Made by a program: the position numbers and the translations under genes. From NCBI RefSeq assembly GCF_006363915.1, contig NZ_CP040946.1: a DNA stretch of 64,000 nt. One strand, written 5' to 3'. Below are positions 8,355 through 16,236 of the stretch, piece after piece. This DNA comes from Methylophilus medardensis. GTDB taxonomy: Bacteria; Pseudomonadota; Gammaproteobacteria; Burkholderiales; Methylophilaceae. The notes under the pieces were generated by a model. It saw only the letters and a program-made list of their open reading frames with translations, made no database searches and was not told the DNA's origin. Each line of letters starts with the position of its first letter. The stretch's first letter is position 1.

Positions 8355-9788
8355 ATGAAATATATTAGTACCCGCGGGCAGTCGCCTGCTTTGACGTTTA
8401 GTGAAATTCTGCTGGGGGGGCTTGCGCCTGACGGCGGTTTATACCTGCCAGAGCAGTATCCCCAATTCAGTGATGCTGATTTGCATGCGATGCGGCGCAT
8501 GAACTATCGGCAATTGGCTTTTGCGGTGTTGTCGCGTTTGGTGGATGACAGTGATATTCCGCACACAGACCTGCAGGCGATTATCGACAAGACTTACAGC
8601 GCAGAAGTTTATCAATATGTGCGAGCCGGTCAAAGCGCTGAAGATATTACGCCGACGCTGAAGCTTGAGGAGGATCTCTATCTGCTCAGCTTATCCAATG
8701 GTCCCACGTTGGCGTTTAAAGACATGGCCATGCAATTATTGGGTAACCTGTTTGAATATGTGCTGAGAAAAACCGGCCAAACGACCAATATTTTAGGCGC
8801 CACCTCAGGCGATACTGGTTCGGCTGCGGAATATGCGATGCGTGGTAAACAAGGTGTGCGCGTATTTATGTTATCGCCATATCAAAAAATGAGTCGCTTC
8901 CAGACTGCCCAAATGTTCAGTTTGCAAGACGATAATATTTTTAATATTGCGGTAAAAGGGGTATTTGACGATGCGCAAGACATGGTCAAAGCCGTTTCCA
9001 ACGATCATGCCTTCAAGGCGCAATACAAAATTGGGGCAGTGAACTCCATTAACTGGGGGCGAATTGCCGCACAAATTGTGTATTACTTTAAGGGCTATTT
9101 GGCCGTCACCACTGACAATCGCCAGAAAGTCAGCTTTACCGTGCCTAGTGGCAATTTCGGTAATGTATGCGCGGGTCATATCGCCCGCATGATGGGGTTG
9201 CCGATTGACCGCCTGATCGTCGCGACCAATGAAAACGATGTGTTGGATGAGTTTTTTAACACCGGCCTCTATGCCCCGCGTGGTTCAGCCAACACTTACC
9301 ATACCTCTAGCCCATCTATGGACATCAGCAAAGCCTCTAACTTCGAGCGCTTTGTCTACGATCTAGTGGGTCGCGATGGTGGCAGAGTGCGTTCGTTGTG
9401 GACCGCGGTAGACCACGGCGGAAAATTTGACCTCAAAGCCAGCGGTGACTTCGATAAAGTTACCGATTTTGGCTTTGTCTCTGGCCACAGTAACCATGCT
9501 AACCGCATGCAAATGATCCGTGCCGCCAAAGCGCAATATGGGGTCACTATAGACACGCATACGGCCGATGGCCTAAAAGTGGCGCTAGAACACCGGCAGC
9601 CCGGCGTGCCGATGTTGGTACTAGAAACCGCATTGCCTGCCAAGTTTGAAGACGCCATCATCGAAGCCTTGGGCGAAGCGCCCGAGCGTCCAGCCAGCCT
9701 AGCTGGCCTCGAGGACTTGCCGCAAACATCGACAGTGATGGATGTGGATGTCGATGCGATTAAAGCGTTTATTGTCGCCAACACCTAA
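8355..9788 (+). CDS. thrC: Threonine synthase
   Basis: ThrC converts O-phosphohomoserine to threonine with PLP. The protein has 477 residues, as in the long threonine synthases. The PLP lysine is K122 in GPTLAFKDMAMQ, the phosphate loop is GATSGDTGSAAEYAM, and VPSGNFGNV is the cofactor-ring motif. The start at 8355 (MKYISTRGQ) matches the family; a TTG 9 bases earlier is less likely. It is downstream of hom with a 16-base gap, so both are probably translated from one message. Confidence 0.96.
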   Translation: MKYISTRGQSPALTFSEILLGGLAPDGGLYLPEQYPQFSDADLHAMRRMNYRQLAFAVLSRLVDDSDIPHTDLQAIIDKTYSAEVYQYVRAGQSAEDITPTLKLEEDLYLLSLSNGPTLAFKDMAMQLLGNLFEYVLRKTGQTTNILGATSGDTGSAAEYAMRGKQGVRVFMLSPYQKMSRFQTAQMFSLQDDNIFNIAVKGVFDDAQDMVKAVSNDHAFKAQYKIGAVNSINWGRIAAQIVYYFKGYLAVTTDNRQKVSFTVPSGNFGNVCAGHIARMMGLPIDRLIVATNENDVLDEFFNTGLYAPRGSANTYHTSSPSMDISKASNFERFVYDLVGRDGGRVRSLWTAVDHGGKFDLKASGDFDKVTDFGFVSGHSNHANRMQMIRAAKAQYGVTIDTHTADGLKVALEHRQPGVPMLVLETALPAKFEDAIIEALGEAPERPASLAGLEDLPQTSTVMDVDVDAIKAFIVANT

Positions 9789-9807
9789 CCGCAACGGGAG
9801 GCCTTTA

Positions 9808-10602
9808 ATGCAGCAGTATCATGATTTACTTAACCACTTGCTGGCGCATGGACATGTCAAAACGGATCGCACCGGCACCGGCACCACTTCTGTGTTCGGC
9901 TACCAGATGCGCTTTAATCTGGCTGAGGGTTTTCCGTTATTGACCACGAAAAAAGTGCATCTCAAATCGATTATTCATGAGTTGTTGTGGTTTTTACAAG
10001 GCAGCACCAATATTGCTTATCTCAAAGAGCATGGGGTAAAAATTTGGGATGAGTGGGCGGATGATCAAGGCAATCTCGGTCCGGTCTATGGCTACCAATG
10101 GCGCAACTGGCCCAAGCCTGATGGCACGCACATAGACCAGATTGCGCAGGTGATCCAGCAGATTAAACAGACCCCAGACTCACGGCGGCTGATTGTATCT
10201 GCTTGGAACGTGGCGGACGTTGAGCGCATGAAGTTGCCGCCTTGCCATGCCTTCTTTCAGTTTTATGTGGCGGACGGTAAGTTAAGTTGCCAGTTATATC
10301 AGCGTAGCGCAGATATTTTTCTAGGGGTGCCGTTCAATATAGCCTCTTATGCGCTGTTGACTATGATGGTGGCGCAAGTCTGCCATTTGCAACTTGGCGA
10401 TTTCGTGCACACCCTCGGTGATGCCCACATTTATAGCAATCATATGGATCAGGTGCGCGAGCAATTAACGCGCAGTCCGCGTGGGTTGCCCATCATGCGC
10501 ATTAATCCCGCGGTGGAGGATATTTTTGCGTTCAAGTTTGAAGATTTTACCCTTGAAAATTACGACCCTTACCCTGCGATCAAAGCGCCTGTGGCGGTGT
10601 AG
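9808..10602 (+). CDS. thyA: Thymidylate synthase ThyA
   Basis: ThyA methylates dUMP to dTMP with methylenetetrahydrofolate. The length is 264 residues, identical to E. coli ThyA. The catalytic Cys is C146 in MKLPPCHAFFQFYV, and the dUMP-binding RRLIVSAWN and RSADIFLGVPFNIASYA blocks are intact. The ATG at 9808 is preferred over the upstream in-frame ATG at 9742, which lies inside thrC: it has a GGGAGG ribosome binding site 6 bases upstream. folA, often its neighbour, is not adjacent here. Confidence 0.97.
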   Translation: MQQYHDLLNHLLAHGHVKTDRTGTGTTSVFGYQMRFNLAEGFPLLTTKKVHLKSIIHELLWFLQGSTNIAYLKEHGVKIWDEWADDQGNLGPVYGYQWRNWPKPDGTHIDQIAQVIQQIKQTPDSRRLIVSAWNVADVERMKLPPCHAFFQFYVADGKLSCQLYQRSADIFLGVPFNIASYALLTMMVAQVCHLQLGDFVHTLGDAHIYSNHMDQVREQLTRSPRGLPIMRINPAVEDIFAFKFEDFTLENYDPYPAIKAPVAV

Positions 10603-10626
10603 TCCAGTCGTATTGCACGGTGCATG

Positions 10627-10649
10627 AATGGTTGCTTTTAACCATTTTG
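10627..10649 (+). terminator. Weak hairpin after thyA
   Basis: AATGGTT and AACCATT form a perfect 7-bp, A+T-rich stem with a GCTTTT loop followed by TTG. The stem is weak and the T-tract short, so it may be only a partial terminator. Confidence 0.35.
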
Positions 10650-10780
10650 TTAACAAGGTGTAATATTTTCAAAAGCTTAGCGGCTTTTTGATATCCTTTC
10701 CGCGTTGTGAATTCTCGAAACAATCGTCCCTAGCGCTTGTTTCGTGTTCTTCATTCATGACTTTAAACAAGGAGATCATT

Positions 10781-11308
10781 ATGCAAACGAAAGCGTCACT
10801 ATTAATAGCCGCACTGTGCGGCGTATTATCCGGTCAGGCATTCGCTGACCACGAAACCATCAAGCCAAAAGCCTATGACAGCCTAGGTAAGTGCGTAAAA
10901 GCAGCATTGTCCAAGCACGATGGCAAAATTGTTAAACTGGAAGCCAAATCCGAGCGTAAACAAGTAGTTTACGAGTTTGACGTGCAGACCAACGACGGTA
11001 AAGCCTGGGACATCGAGTGCAGCGCGAAAACTGGCAAAGTCACTGAGGTAGAAGAAGAAGTGACTGCGACGGACGAGCGCTTCAAAGCCTTAGCCAAAGT
11101 ATCAGAAGAAGAAGCGAAAGCGACTGCCTTGGCTGCACACCCAGGTAAAGTGGTTGAAGTTGAATACGAATTAGAACCTGACGGTAAAGCCTCTTACGAA
11201 TTCGACATCCTCGAAGCGGATAACGAAGAAGTTAAAGTCGAAGTGGATGCATCGACTGGCAAAATCGTAGAAACCAGCTATGAAATTTACCAAATCGGCC
11301 AAGAGTAA
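10781..11308 (+). CDS. Periplasmic protein with two PepSY-like repeats
   Basis: A 175-residue exported protein. The signal peptide (MQTKASLLIAALCGVLSGQAFA) is cut before Asp23. Two PepSY-like units follow, each ending in a Y-E-F-D-(V/I) strand and a (S/T)GK(V/I) turn: about 35-95 and 110-170. The mature protein is very rich in Glu and Lys. PepSY domains occur in peptidase inhibitors and small periplasmic proteins next to two-component systems, but no such system is adjacent. The ATG at 10781 has AAGGAG in front; a longer frame from 10688 would bury the signal. The leader holds a GAAACAA/TTGTTTC hairpin at 10717-10743. Confidence 0.75.
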   Translation: MQTKASLLIAALCGVLSGQAFADHETIKPKAYDSLGKCVKAALSKHDGKIVKLEAKSERKQVVYEFDVQTNDGKAWDIECSAKTGKVTEVEEEVTATDERFKALAKVSEEEAKATALAAHPGKVVEVEYELEPDGKASYEFDILEADNEEVKVEVDASTGKIVETSYEIYQIGQE

Positions 11309-11336
11309 TTGATCACTCGGTAGGTTGCCAGTAAAT

Positions 11337-11366
11337 AAAAGGCACCGCGTTTGCGGTGCCTTTTTT
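11337..11366. terminator. Strong bidirectional terminator after PepSY gene
   Basis: GGCACCGC-GTTT-GCGGTGCC is a perfect 8-bp GC-rich stem flanked by AAAA on the left and six Ts on the right. Confidence 0.93.
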
Positions 11367-11389
11367 GCATGAGATCATTATGCAAGTGA

Positions 11390-11458
11390 GGGAGTGTCTA
11401 CCCCGATACCAGCGGATATGCAGTCTGCTGGTATCGGTCCTAGTGATAGCTCACTCCC
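11390..11458. repeat. Long imperfect inverted repeat
   Basis: The outer arms GGGAGTG (11390-11396) and CACTCCC (11452-11458) and the inner arms CCGATACCAGC (11403-11413) and GCTGGTATCGG (11427-11437) are perfect complements; a short CTA/TAG pair lies between. The inner stem is 11 bp with a 13-base loop. No T-tract follows, so it is not a normal terminator. It could be a structured RNA, a dispersed palindromic element or a mobile-element remnant. Confidence 0.55.
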
Positions 11459-11564
11459 ACTGACTAATGAGCATGAAGTGTGCCATGCGCATGAAAAAAA
11501 TTAACACAATGATTCAAAACATTATTTTTCATGTAAATAGGATTTTTTCCTGTATTTTTGGTGG

Positions 11565-11587
11565 TTAAAAACAGCCAGATTGGCTGT
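11565..11587 (-). terminator. Terminator of the MocR-like gene (minus strand)
   Basis: Read on the minus strand, ACAGCCA-ATC-TGGCTGT is a perfect 7-bp stem followed by TTTTAA. It lies about 43 bases past the stop of the leftward regulator gene. Confidence 0.65.
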
Positions 11588-11629
11588 GGGTTGGATGTGA
11601 TGAACCGCCCAATCGGGCTAAAAAGTCGT

Positions 11630-12721
11630 TCATGCGGGCTGTAAGAAACGATGAATGCTGGTCAGCAGTTTTTTGTATTCGCCGCGCTTGATCAATTCAC
11701 TTTGTGCCAGCATATTGAGCAAAGAAGATTGCTGTTGCTGTACATTCAACTCATGTTTAAACGTGTTTGAAAAGCCTAGATTACTGGCCAGATAGCACAC
11801 ATTAAACATGTCGCAACACTCCCCATACAGACTGCCTAGCAAGATGCTTTGGGCGTGTCTACTGGCGAGTGGCTGGCTGGGCTGCACAAAGGGTAGGTGC
11901 GTGCGCTGATCTTCAATCAGTAATAGGTGATAATCTGCCAGTTTTTGTGCCACGAGTGTCTGCATAGACGCCATTGTTTGTGGCTCAAACAAGCAAGCGG
12001 TGTCACACCATAAGGCCGAGACTGGATAATTGATGCAGTATTTTTCCACTTGCTCGATAAACTCGTGCGCATTCCCTGCTGCAATGGCGGGCAATCGCAA
12101 TACCTTGACGCCTTGTCTCAGGAGCTGTTTTTCGAGCGTCAAGCTCGTGGTATGGGCCAATAGCAGGTAGCCGTCGTTCAAATTCAGCGAGTGTATTAAT
12201 GCGCTTTGTAAAGCTTGCCAGGTGCCGCAGCTAATGTGTTCGGGGGAGACCAGATAGCGCCTTTCGTGCGCCAATAAGTTGGCCAACATGTGCTTGAGAT
12301 TAAATAGTCCGGTGACATCGTAGTCTTGCGGGCGCAGTTTGTGCATGTGCAAAGCCACCCTGCGGATATGGTGTGCGCAGGTTTTCTGGATTAACTGATC
12401 AATGCTCGCTGCCGTGGTGTCTTGTTCGGGCTGGCTAGGGGTGGCGGCGGGTATTTCAGCGCGTGGCGATTCTGCCACAAAGGTGCCGCGTTTGGGCTGG
12501 GTGACTATAAGGCCTTGTGCAGACAGTTCTTCATAGACGCGAGAAACCGTTTTTCGGTTGATGCTCAGTCGTTGTGCGATTTCACGGGAGCTAGGGAGTG
12601 GGCTACCGCCCAACCAGGTGCCCCCTTCAATCATGGCACGAAAATGCGCGATGAGTTGATGGTGTATTGAATGCGGCGATGCTTTGTCCAATACGAGGGA
12701 GTAATGCCAGGGTCTTAGCAC
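11630..12721 (-). CDS. GntR/MocR-like transcriptional regulator with degenerate aminotransferase domain
   Basis: The N-terminal winged helix-turn-helix (about 18-84) is typical of GntR proteins: PLPSSREIAQRLSINRKTV, then YEELSAQGLI and GTFVA. The rest resembles the fold-type I aminotransferase part of MocR regulators, but it is short (363 residues in total against about 450-500) and degenerate. Where MocR proteins have G-T-F-S-K with the PLP lysine, this one reads GSLYG (296-300), so the lysine is absent, and the NPxxPTG-like motif is not recognisable. It is unlikely to bind PLP as an internal aldimine. It is divergent from xoxF across 363 bp, so it could control xoxF or itself; that is an inference from position only. 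Confidence 0.75.
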   Translation of the reverse strand: MLRPWHYSLVLDKASPHSIHHQLIAHFRAMIEGGTWLGGSPLPSSREIAQRLSINRKTVSRVYEELSAQGLIVTQPKRGTFVAESPRAEIPAATPSQPEQDTTAASIDQLIQKTCAHHIRRVALHMHKLRPQDYDVTGLFNLKHMLANLLAHERRYLVSPEHISCGTWQALQSALIHSLNLNDGYLLLAHTTSLTLEKQLLRQGVKVLRLPAIAAGNAHEFIEQVEKYCINYPVSALWCDTACLFEPQTMASMQTLVAQKLADYHLLLIEDQRTHLPFVQPSQPLASRHAQSILLGSLYGECCDMFNVCYLASNLGFSNTFKHELNVQQQQSSLLNMLAQSELIKRGEYKKLLTSIHRFLQPA

Positions 12722-13084
12722 AGTCAGTGTTTACCTTCATAATCAAGTAAAAAAGTGTCACCGCCATGGCGGAACACACGATTACCTGAAGGGCACACTA
12801 GGACATGGCCTTCGATGGTCAAATGATACAAAAAAAAAGCAGTTTTATAAAGTTTTGAGAAAAATTCCTGATCTGGCCCATGAATAAAACCCAAAACTGG
12901 CTGGCTGTTTCGGGGGGCTATTTATATTACAGTTACAAGCGCTTAATAAAGTGACATTCTTCCTTGATAGGAAAATGACCGCTCTGGAAATCCTAGTGCC
13001 AGTGGCAAACTTAAGCACAGCGCAATTTTTTAAATTGCAATTTGTGATAGATCCTTTTGGGATTTTTCTTCCGGAGATATAACG
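12722..13084. promoter_or_regulatory. Divergent regulatory region between MocR-like gene and xoxF
   Basis: This 363-bp stretch holds no gene. Two small palindromes lie close to xoxF: TGCCA-G-TGGCA at 12997-13007 and GCAATTT-TTT-AAATTGC at 13022-13038. A GGAGA ribosome binding site (13073-13077) precedes xoxF by 7 bases. I could not place a convincing -35/-10 pair. Methylotroph xoxF genes are often controlled by lanthanides, so operators are expected here. Confidence 0.5.
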
Positions 13085-14956
13085 ATGATGAAAATTAAAA
13101 CTGCTTTTGGTATTGCAGCCAGCGTAGCGCTTGCCTTACCAGCCATGGCCTATGCGGCTGCGGATCAAGAAAATGCAATGAAAGATGCAAACAACTGGGC
13201 GCATCCACGCGGCCAGCATAACAACCAAGCTTACAGCGCCTTGGCACAAGTGAACAAAGGCAATGTGAAAAATCTGAAAATGGCGTGGACATTTGCGACC
13301 GGTGTAAACCGTGGTCACGAAGGCTCGCCAGTGGTGGTCGGCAACATGATGTACATCGTGACCGCTTTCCCAAATAACGTGTATGCCTTGGATTTGAACG
13401 ATAACCAGAAAATTGTTTGGTCTTATTTTCCAAAACAAGATCCTAGCGTACAAGCGGTATTGTGCTGTGATAACGTCACGCGTGGCTTGGGTTATGGCGA
13501 TGGCCGTATTTACCTGCAACAAAACGATGGTTTATTAGTGGCTTTGGACGCCAAAGACGGTAAAAAAGTCTGGGAAGTCAAAAACACGGATCCAAAAGTG
13601 GGTGCCACCAATACTAACGCGCCACATGTAATCAAAGACAAAGTACTGACAGGTTGCTCAGGGGCTGAATTCGGCGTGCGTTGCTTTATCGCTGCTTACA
13701 ACCTGAAAGATGGCTCACTGGCATGGAAAGCGTATTCTACAGGCCCTGATGCTGAGACATTGCACGACGCCAATACCAACAAAGACAATCCACTGTATAA
13801 CGCGCTGTCTGTGTATTCAGACGTGAATGGTGGTAACAAAGAAGGCGGTTCTTTCAAACGCCTGACAGCCGAACAAATCAAAGGCGGCGAAAAAGAATTG
13901 GGTACCCGCACTTGGTTAAAACCACAAGCGGTTAAAGATGGCTGGCAACATGGTGGTGGCTCTGTTTGGGGCTGGTGGCCATATGATGCCCGTACCAATC
14001 TGGTGTACTACGGTGCTGGTAACCCTTCGGTTTGGAACCCAGATGTTCGCCCAGGCGATAACAAATGGTCGATGACTGTGACTGCACGTGATTTGGATAC
14101 TGGTGTTGCTAAATGGGCAATGCAGATGACACCACACGACGAGTGGGATTACGATGGTGTAAACGAAGTGATTCTGTTCGACAAAGGCGGTAAAACCTAT
14201 GCGTGGCACCATGACCGTAACGGCTTCGCTTACACATGGAACGCCAGCACCGGCTCATTGATTGCCGCTGAAAAAGTGCACCCATTTGTCAACTGGGCTA
14301 ACAACGTTGATTTGAAAACAGGTGTGCCAGATAAATTAGCCGCAGCTTCTACGCACCAAGACTACAACGCCAAAGGCATTTGTCCAGCAGCGTTAGGCAC
14401 TAAAGACCAACAGCCAGCAGCTTACTCACCAAAAACTGGCTTGATGTACTCACCACTGAACCACGTATGTATGACTTACGAGCCAGTAGAGTCTAAATAT
14501 GTGGCTGGTCAACCATGGGTAGGTGCAACCCTCACCATGTTTGCCGGTCCAGATGGCGTGATGGGTGGCTTTGCTGCCTATGACCCAATGACCAACAAAA
14601 AAGTCTGGTACAACAAAGAGAAGTTTTCTGCTTGGAGTGGTGCGTTGACTACGGCCTCTGATCTGGTGTTTTACGGCACGCTGGATCGTTGGTTCAAAGC
14701 GGTAGACGCCAAGTCTGGTAAAGAGTTGTGGAAGTTCCAAGTGGGCTCTGGTGCTATTGGTAACGCGTTTACCTACGGTAACAAAGGCAAGCAATACATT
14801 GGTATCTTGTCAGGTATCGGTGGTTGGGCCGGTGTAGCGATGAACCTCGGCATGACCAGTGACACCGATGCGCTGGGTGCAGCGGGTGGTTACAAAGAGC
14901 TGACCAAGTATAATGCGGCGCCTGGTGGCGGTGCATTAAACGTGTTCGCGTTGTAA
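13085..14956 (+). CDS. xoxF: Lanthanide-dependent PQQ methanol dehydrogenase XoxF
   Basis: A periplasmic quinoprotein alcohol dehydrogenase of 623 residues that oxidises methanol, passing electrons to a c-type cytochrome. A signal peptide covers residues 1 to about 25 (cleavage near AYA-A). The eight-bladed propeller carries the vicinal disulfide C127-C128, and the metal ligands and catalytic residues E195, N313, D355 and D357. The D-Y-D pair in HDEWDYDGVNE is diagnostic: the second Asp coordinates a lanthanide and is absent from calcium-type MxaF. The cytochrome (xoxG) and binding-protein (xoxJ) genes usual beside many xoxF are not adjacent. The gene is monocistronic, with its own leader and terminator. 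Which XoxF clade it belongs to needs a tree. Confidence 0.95.
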   Translation: MMKIKTAFGIAASVALALPAMAYAAADQENAMKDANNWAHPRGQHNNQAYSALAQVNKGNVKNLKMAWTFATGVNRGHEGSPVVVGNMMYIVTAFPNNVYALDLNDNQKIVWSYFPKQDPSVQAVLCCDNVTRGLGYGDGRIYLQQNDGLLVALDAKDGKKVWEVKNTDPKVGATNTNAPHVIKDKVLTGCSGAEFGVRCFIAAYNLKDGSLAWKAYSTGPDAETLHDANTNKDNPLYNALSVYSDVNGGNKEGGSFKRLTAEQIKGGEKELGTRTWLKPQAVKDGWQHGGGSVWGWWPYDARTNLVYYGAGNPSVWNPDVRPGDNKWSMTVTARDLDTGVAKWAMQMTPHDEWDYDGVNEVILFDKGGKTYAWHHDRNGFAYTWNASTGSLIAAEKVHPFVNWANNVDLKTGVPDKLAAASTHQDYNAKGICPAALGTKDQQPAAYSPKTGLMYSPLNHVCMTYEPVESKYVAGQPWVGATLTMFAGPDGVMGGFAAYDPMTNKKVWYNKEKFSAWSGALTTASDLVFYGTLDRWFKAVDAKSGKELWKFQVGSGAIGNAFTYGNKGKQYIGILSGIGGWAGVAMNLGMTSDTDALGAAGGYKELTKYNAAPGGGALNVFAL

Positions 14957-14992
14957 TATTGTTAGCACCTCACACGTCTACGTACGTGTAAA

Positions 14993-15025
14993 CAAAAACA
15001 CCCTGCTTCGGCAGGGTGTTTTTTT
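14993..15025. terminator. Bidirectional terminator between xoxF and rsgA
   Basis: AACACCCTGC-TTCG-GCAGGGTGTT is a perfect 10-bp stem with a UUCG tetraloop, followed by Ts on the right and preceded by As on the left, so it serves both convergent genes. Confidence 0.93.
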
Positions 15026-15059
15026 GTCTGAGGCGCACACAAGCAATAGAAAACGGGCG

Positions 15060-15935
15060 TTAGTGATAGATTTGTACGGTGTTTTCAGCACGGATTTGTT
15101 GAAAAATTTGTAGGCGCTCTGGTGCAATCGTGCCTGTTGCCAACCCCTGCAAAATGACGCACTCCGGCTCATGCGTGTGCGTGCAATTGTTAAATTTGCA
15201 GTGACCAATCAAAGGCCTAAACTCGACAAAGGCATATTCGAGGTCGGCCTCATTGATGTGATACAAACCAAATTCTTGCAGCCCTGGTGAGTCAATAATC
15301 GCGCTTTGACTATCCAGATGGTACAAGTGGGTGGCGGTGGTGGTGTGTTTGCCGCTATCTAAGGTGGCGCTGATTTCTTGGGTTTTACTGCGGGCTTCTG
15401 GTAGCAGACTATTGATGATGGTGGATTTGCCCATACCGGACTGTCCGACCAGCACGCTCGTGTGTCCTGTCAACAAGGGTTTAAGGCTTTCAACTGAGTC
15501 TTTGGCGTTGAGTTGTATGGTCAGATAGCCGAGTGCTGCATACTGATGCAGCTTTTGCATGGCTTGCGGATTAGGTAAGTCACATTTGTTTAGAATAATC
15601 ACCGCACGAATGCCAGCTGCTTCGGCGGCAACCAAACAGCGATTCAGCAAATCTTCATAAAAGCTAGGTTGCGTCGCTAACACAATTAGTATTTGTGTGA
15701 CATTGGCCGCGAGAATTTTGCTTTTGAAGGCATTGCTGCGGTAGAGCAGGGTTTGACGAGGTGCCGTTTTCTCTATGACACCCTCATGATTGGCGGTGAG
15801 CGTGACGCTGACGCGATCACCCGCGGCATTATCCACCTTTTTACCGCGCGTGACGCAACTGAGTACGCGGCCGTCCAGCAATTCAACGTTATAGCGCTTG
15901 CCGTAGGCAGCGACAATGAGACCTTCAAGTGGCAT
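15060..15935 (-). CDS. rsgA: Ribosome small-subunit GTPase RsgA
   Basis: RsgA is a circularly permuted GTPase that checks late 30S assembly. An OB domain comes first, then the motifs in permuted order: G4 NKCD, G1 GQSGMGKST and G3 DSPG. The C-terminal zinc knuckle is C..NNC.H.HEPEC. A frame is open from 15995, but the ATG at 15935 gives the family N-terminus (MPLEGLIVAAYGKRY) and lies directly after the cytochrome gene stop, fitting an M48-cytochrome-rsgA operon. It is 291 residues long. Confidence 0.93.
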   Translation of the reverse strand: MPLEGLIVAAYGKRYNVELLDGRVLSCVTRGKKVDNAAGDRVSVTLTANHEGVIEKTAPRQTLLYRSNAFKSKILAANVTQILIVLATQPSFYEDLLNRCLVAAEAAGIRAVIILNKCDLPNPQAMQKLHQYAALGYLTIQLNAKDSVESLKPLLTGHTSVLVGQSGMGKSTIINSLLPEARSKTQEISATLDSGKHTTTATHLYHLDSQSAIIDSPGLQEFGLYHINEADLEYAFVEFRPLIGHCKFNNCTHTHEPECVILQGLATGTIAPERLQIFQQIRAENTVQIYH

Positions 15936-15936
15936 G

Positions 15937-16236
15937 CTAGAAATGGTAATAGGTATGATTAAGGTACTGTACCACTTGCTGCTCTTCATCATCAAACCAT
16001 TTTAGGTTGAGCATGGTGTTACAGCTGGTGACTTGTGCTTTAAGACCGCTCAAGGAGCGCACTTTGCGGTAATCGCGGGTATAGATGCCACTGCCATCAC
16101 CGCCGTAACTGCTGGCATGACAATGAATGCAATTAGACTCGAGTAGTTTTTTGCCTGCTTGCAAGGCTTGATCTGCGGCATTGGCTTGCAGGCCTGCAAC
16201 CGCAAATACCACACTGATCAAGCCACTGAGTTTCAT
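15937..16236 (-). CDS. Small periplasmic c-type cytochrome
   Basis: A 99-residue monoheme cytochrome c. The signal peptide is cut after ANA (residue 20), the heme site is CIHCH at 36-40, and M75 is the likely distal ligand. It overlaps the end of the upstream M48 protease gene by 4 bases and ends one base before rsgA, so it is co-transcribed with both. No redox partner is known from context. It lies only 1 kb from xoxF, but convergent, so a role as XoxF acceptor is possible yet poorly supported. Confidence 0.85.
   Translation of the reverse strand: MKLSGLISVVFAVAGLQANAADQALQAGKKLLESNCIHCHASSYGGDGSGIYTRDYRKVRSLSGLKAQVTSCNTMLNLKWFDDEEQQVVQYLNHTYYHF

Larger units (their letters stand above)
11309..11629. 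other. 321-bp intergenic region between PepSY gene and MocR-like gene
   Basis: No gene was found. The stretch holds a strong bidirectional terminator (11337-11366), a long imperfect hairpin (11390-11458), an A+T-rich segment (about 11500-11570) and a minus-strand terminator (11565-11587). A second small repeat, GCCC-AATC-GGGC, sits near 11608-11619. Confidence 0.7.

Noticed and set aside
12997..13016. Possible sigma-54 promoter (TGGCA..GC) before xoxF
   Set aside because: The GG-to-GC spacing is one base short, and the downstream TTGC element is absent.
15937..16236. Cytochrome c as the XoxF electron acceptor XoxG
   Set aside because: It is on the opposite strand, very small, and co-transcribed with an M48 protease and rsgA; a link to XoxF is only by proximity.
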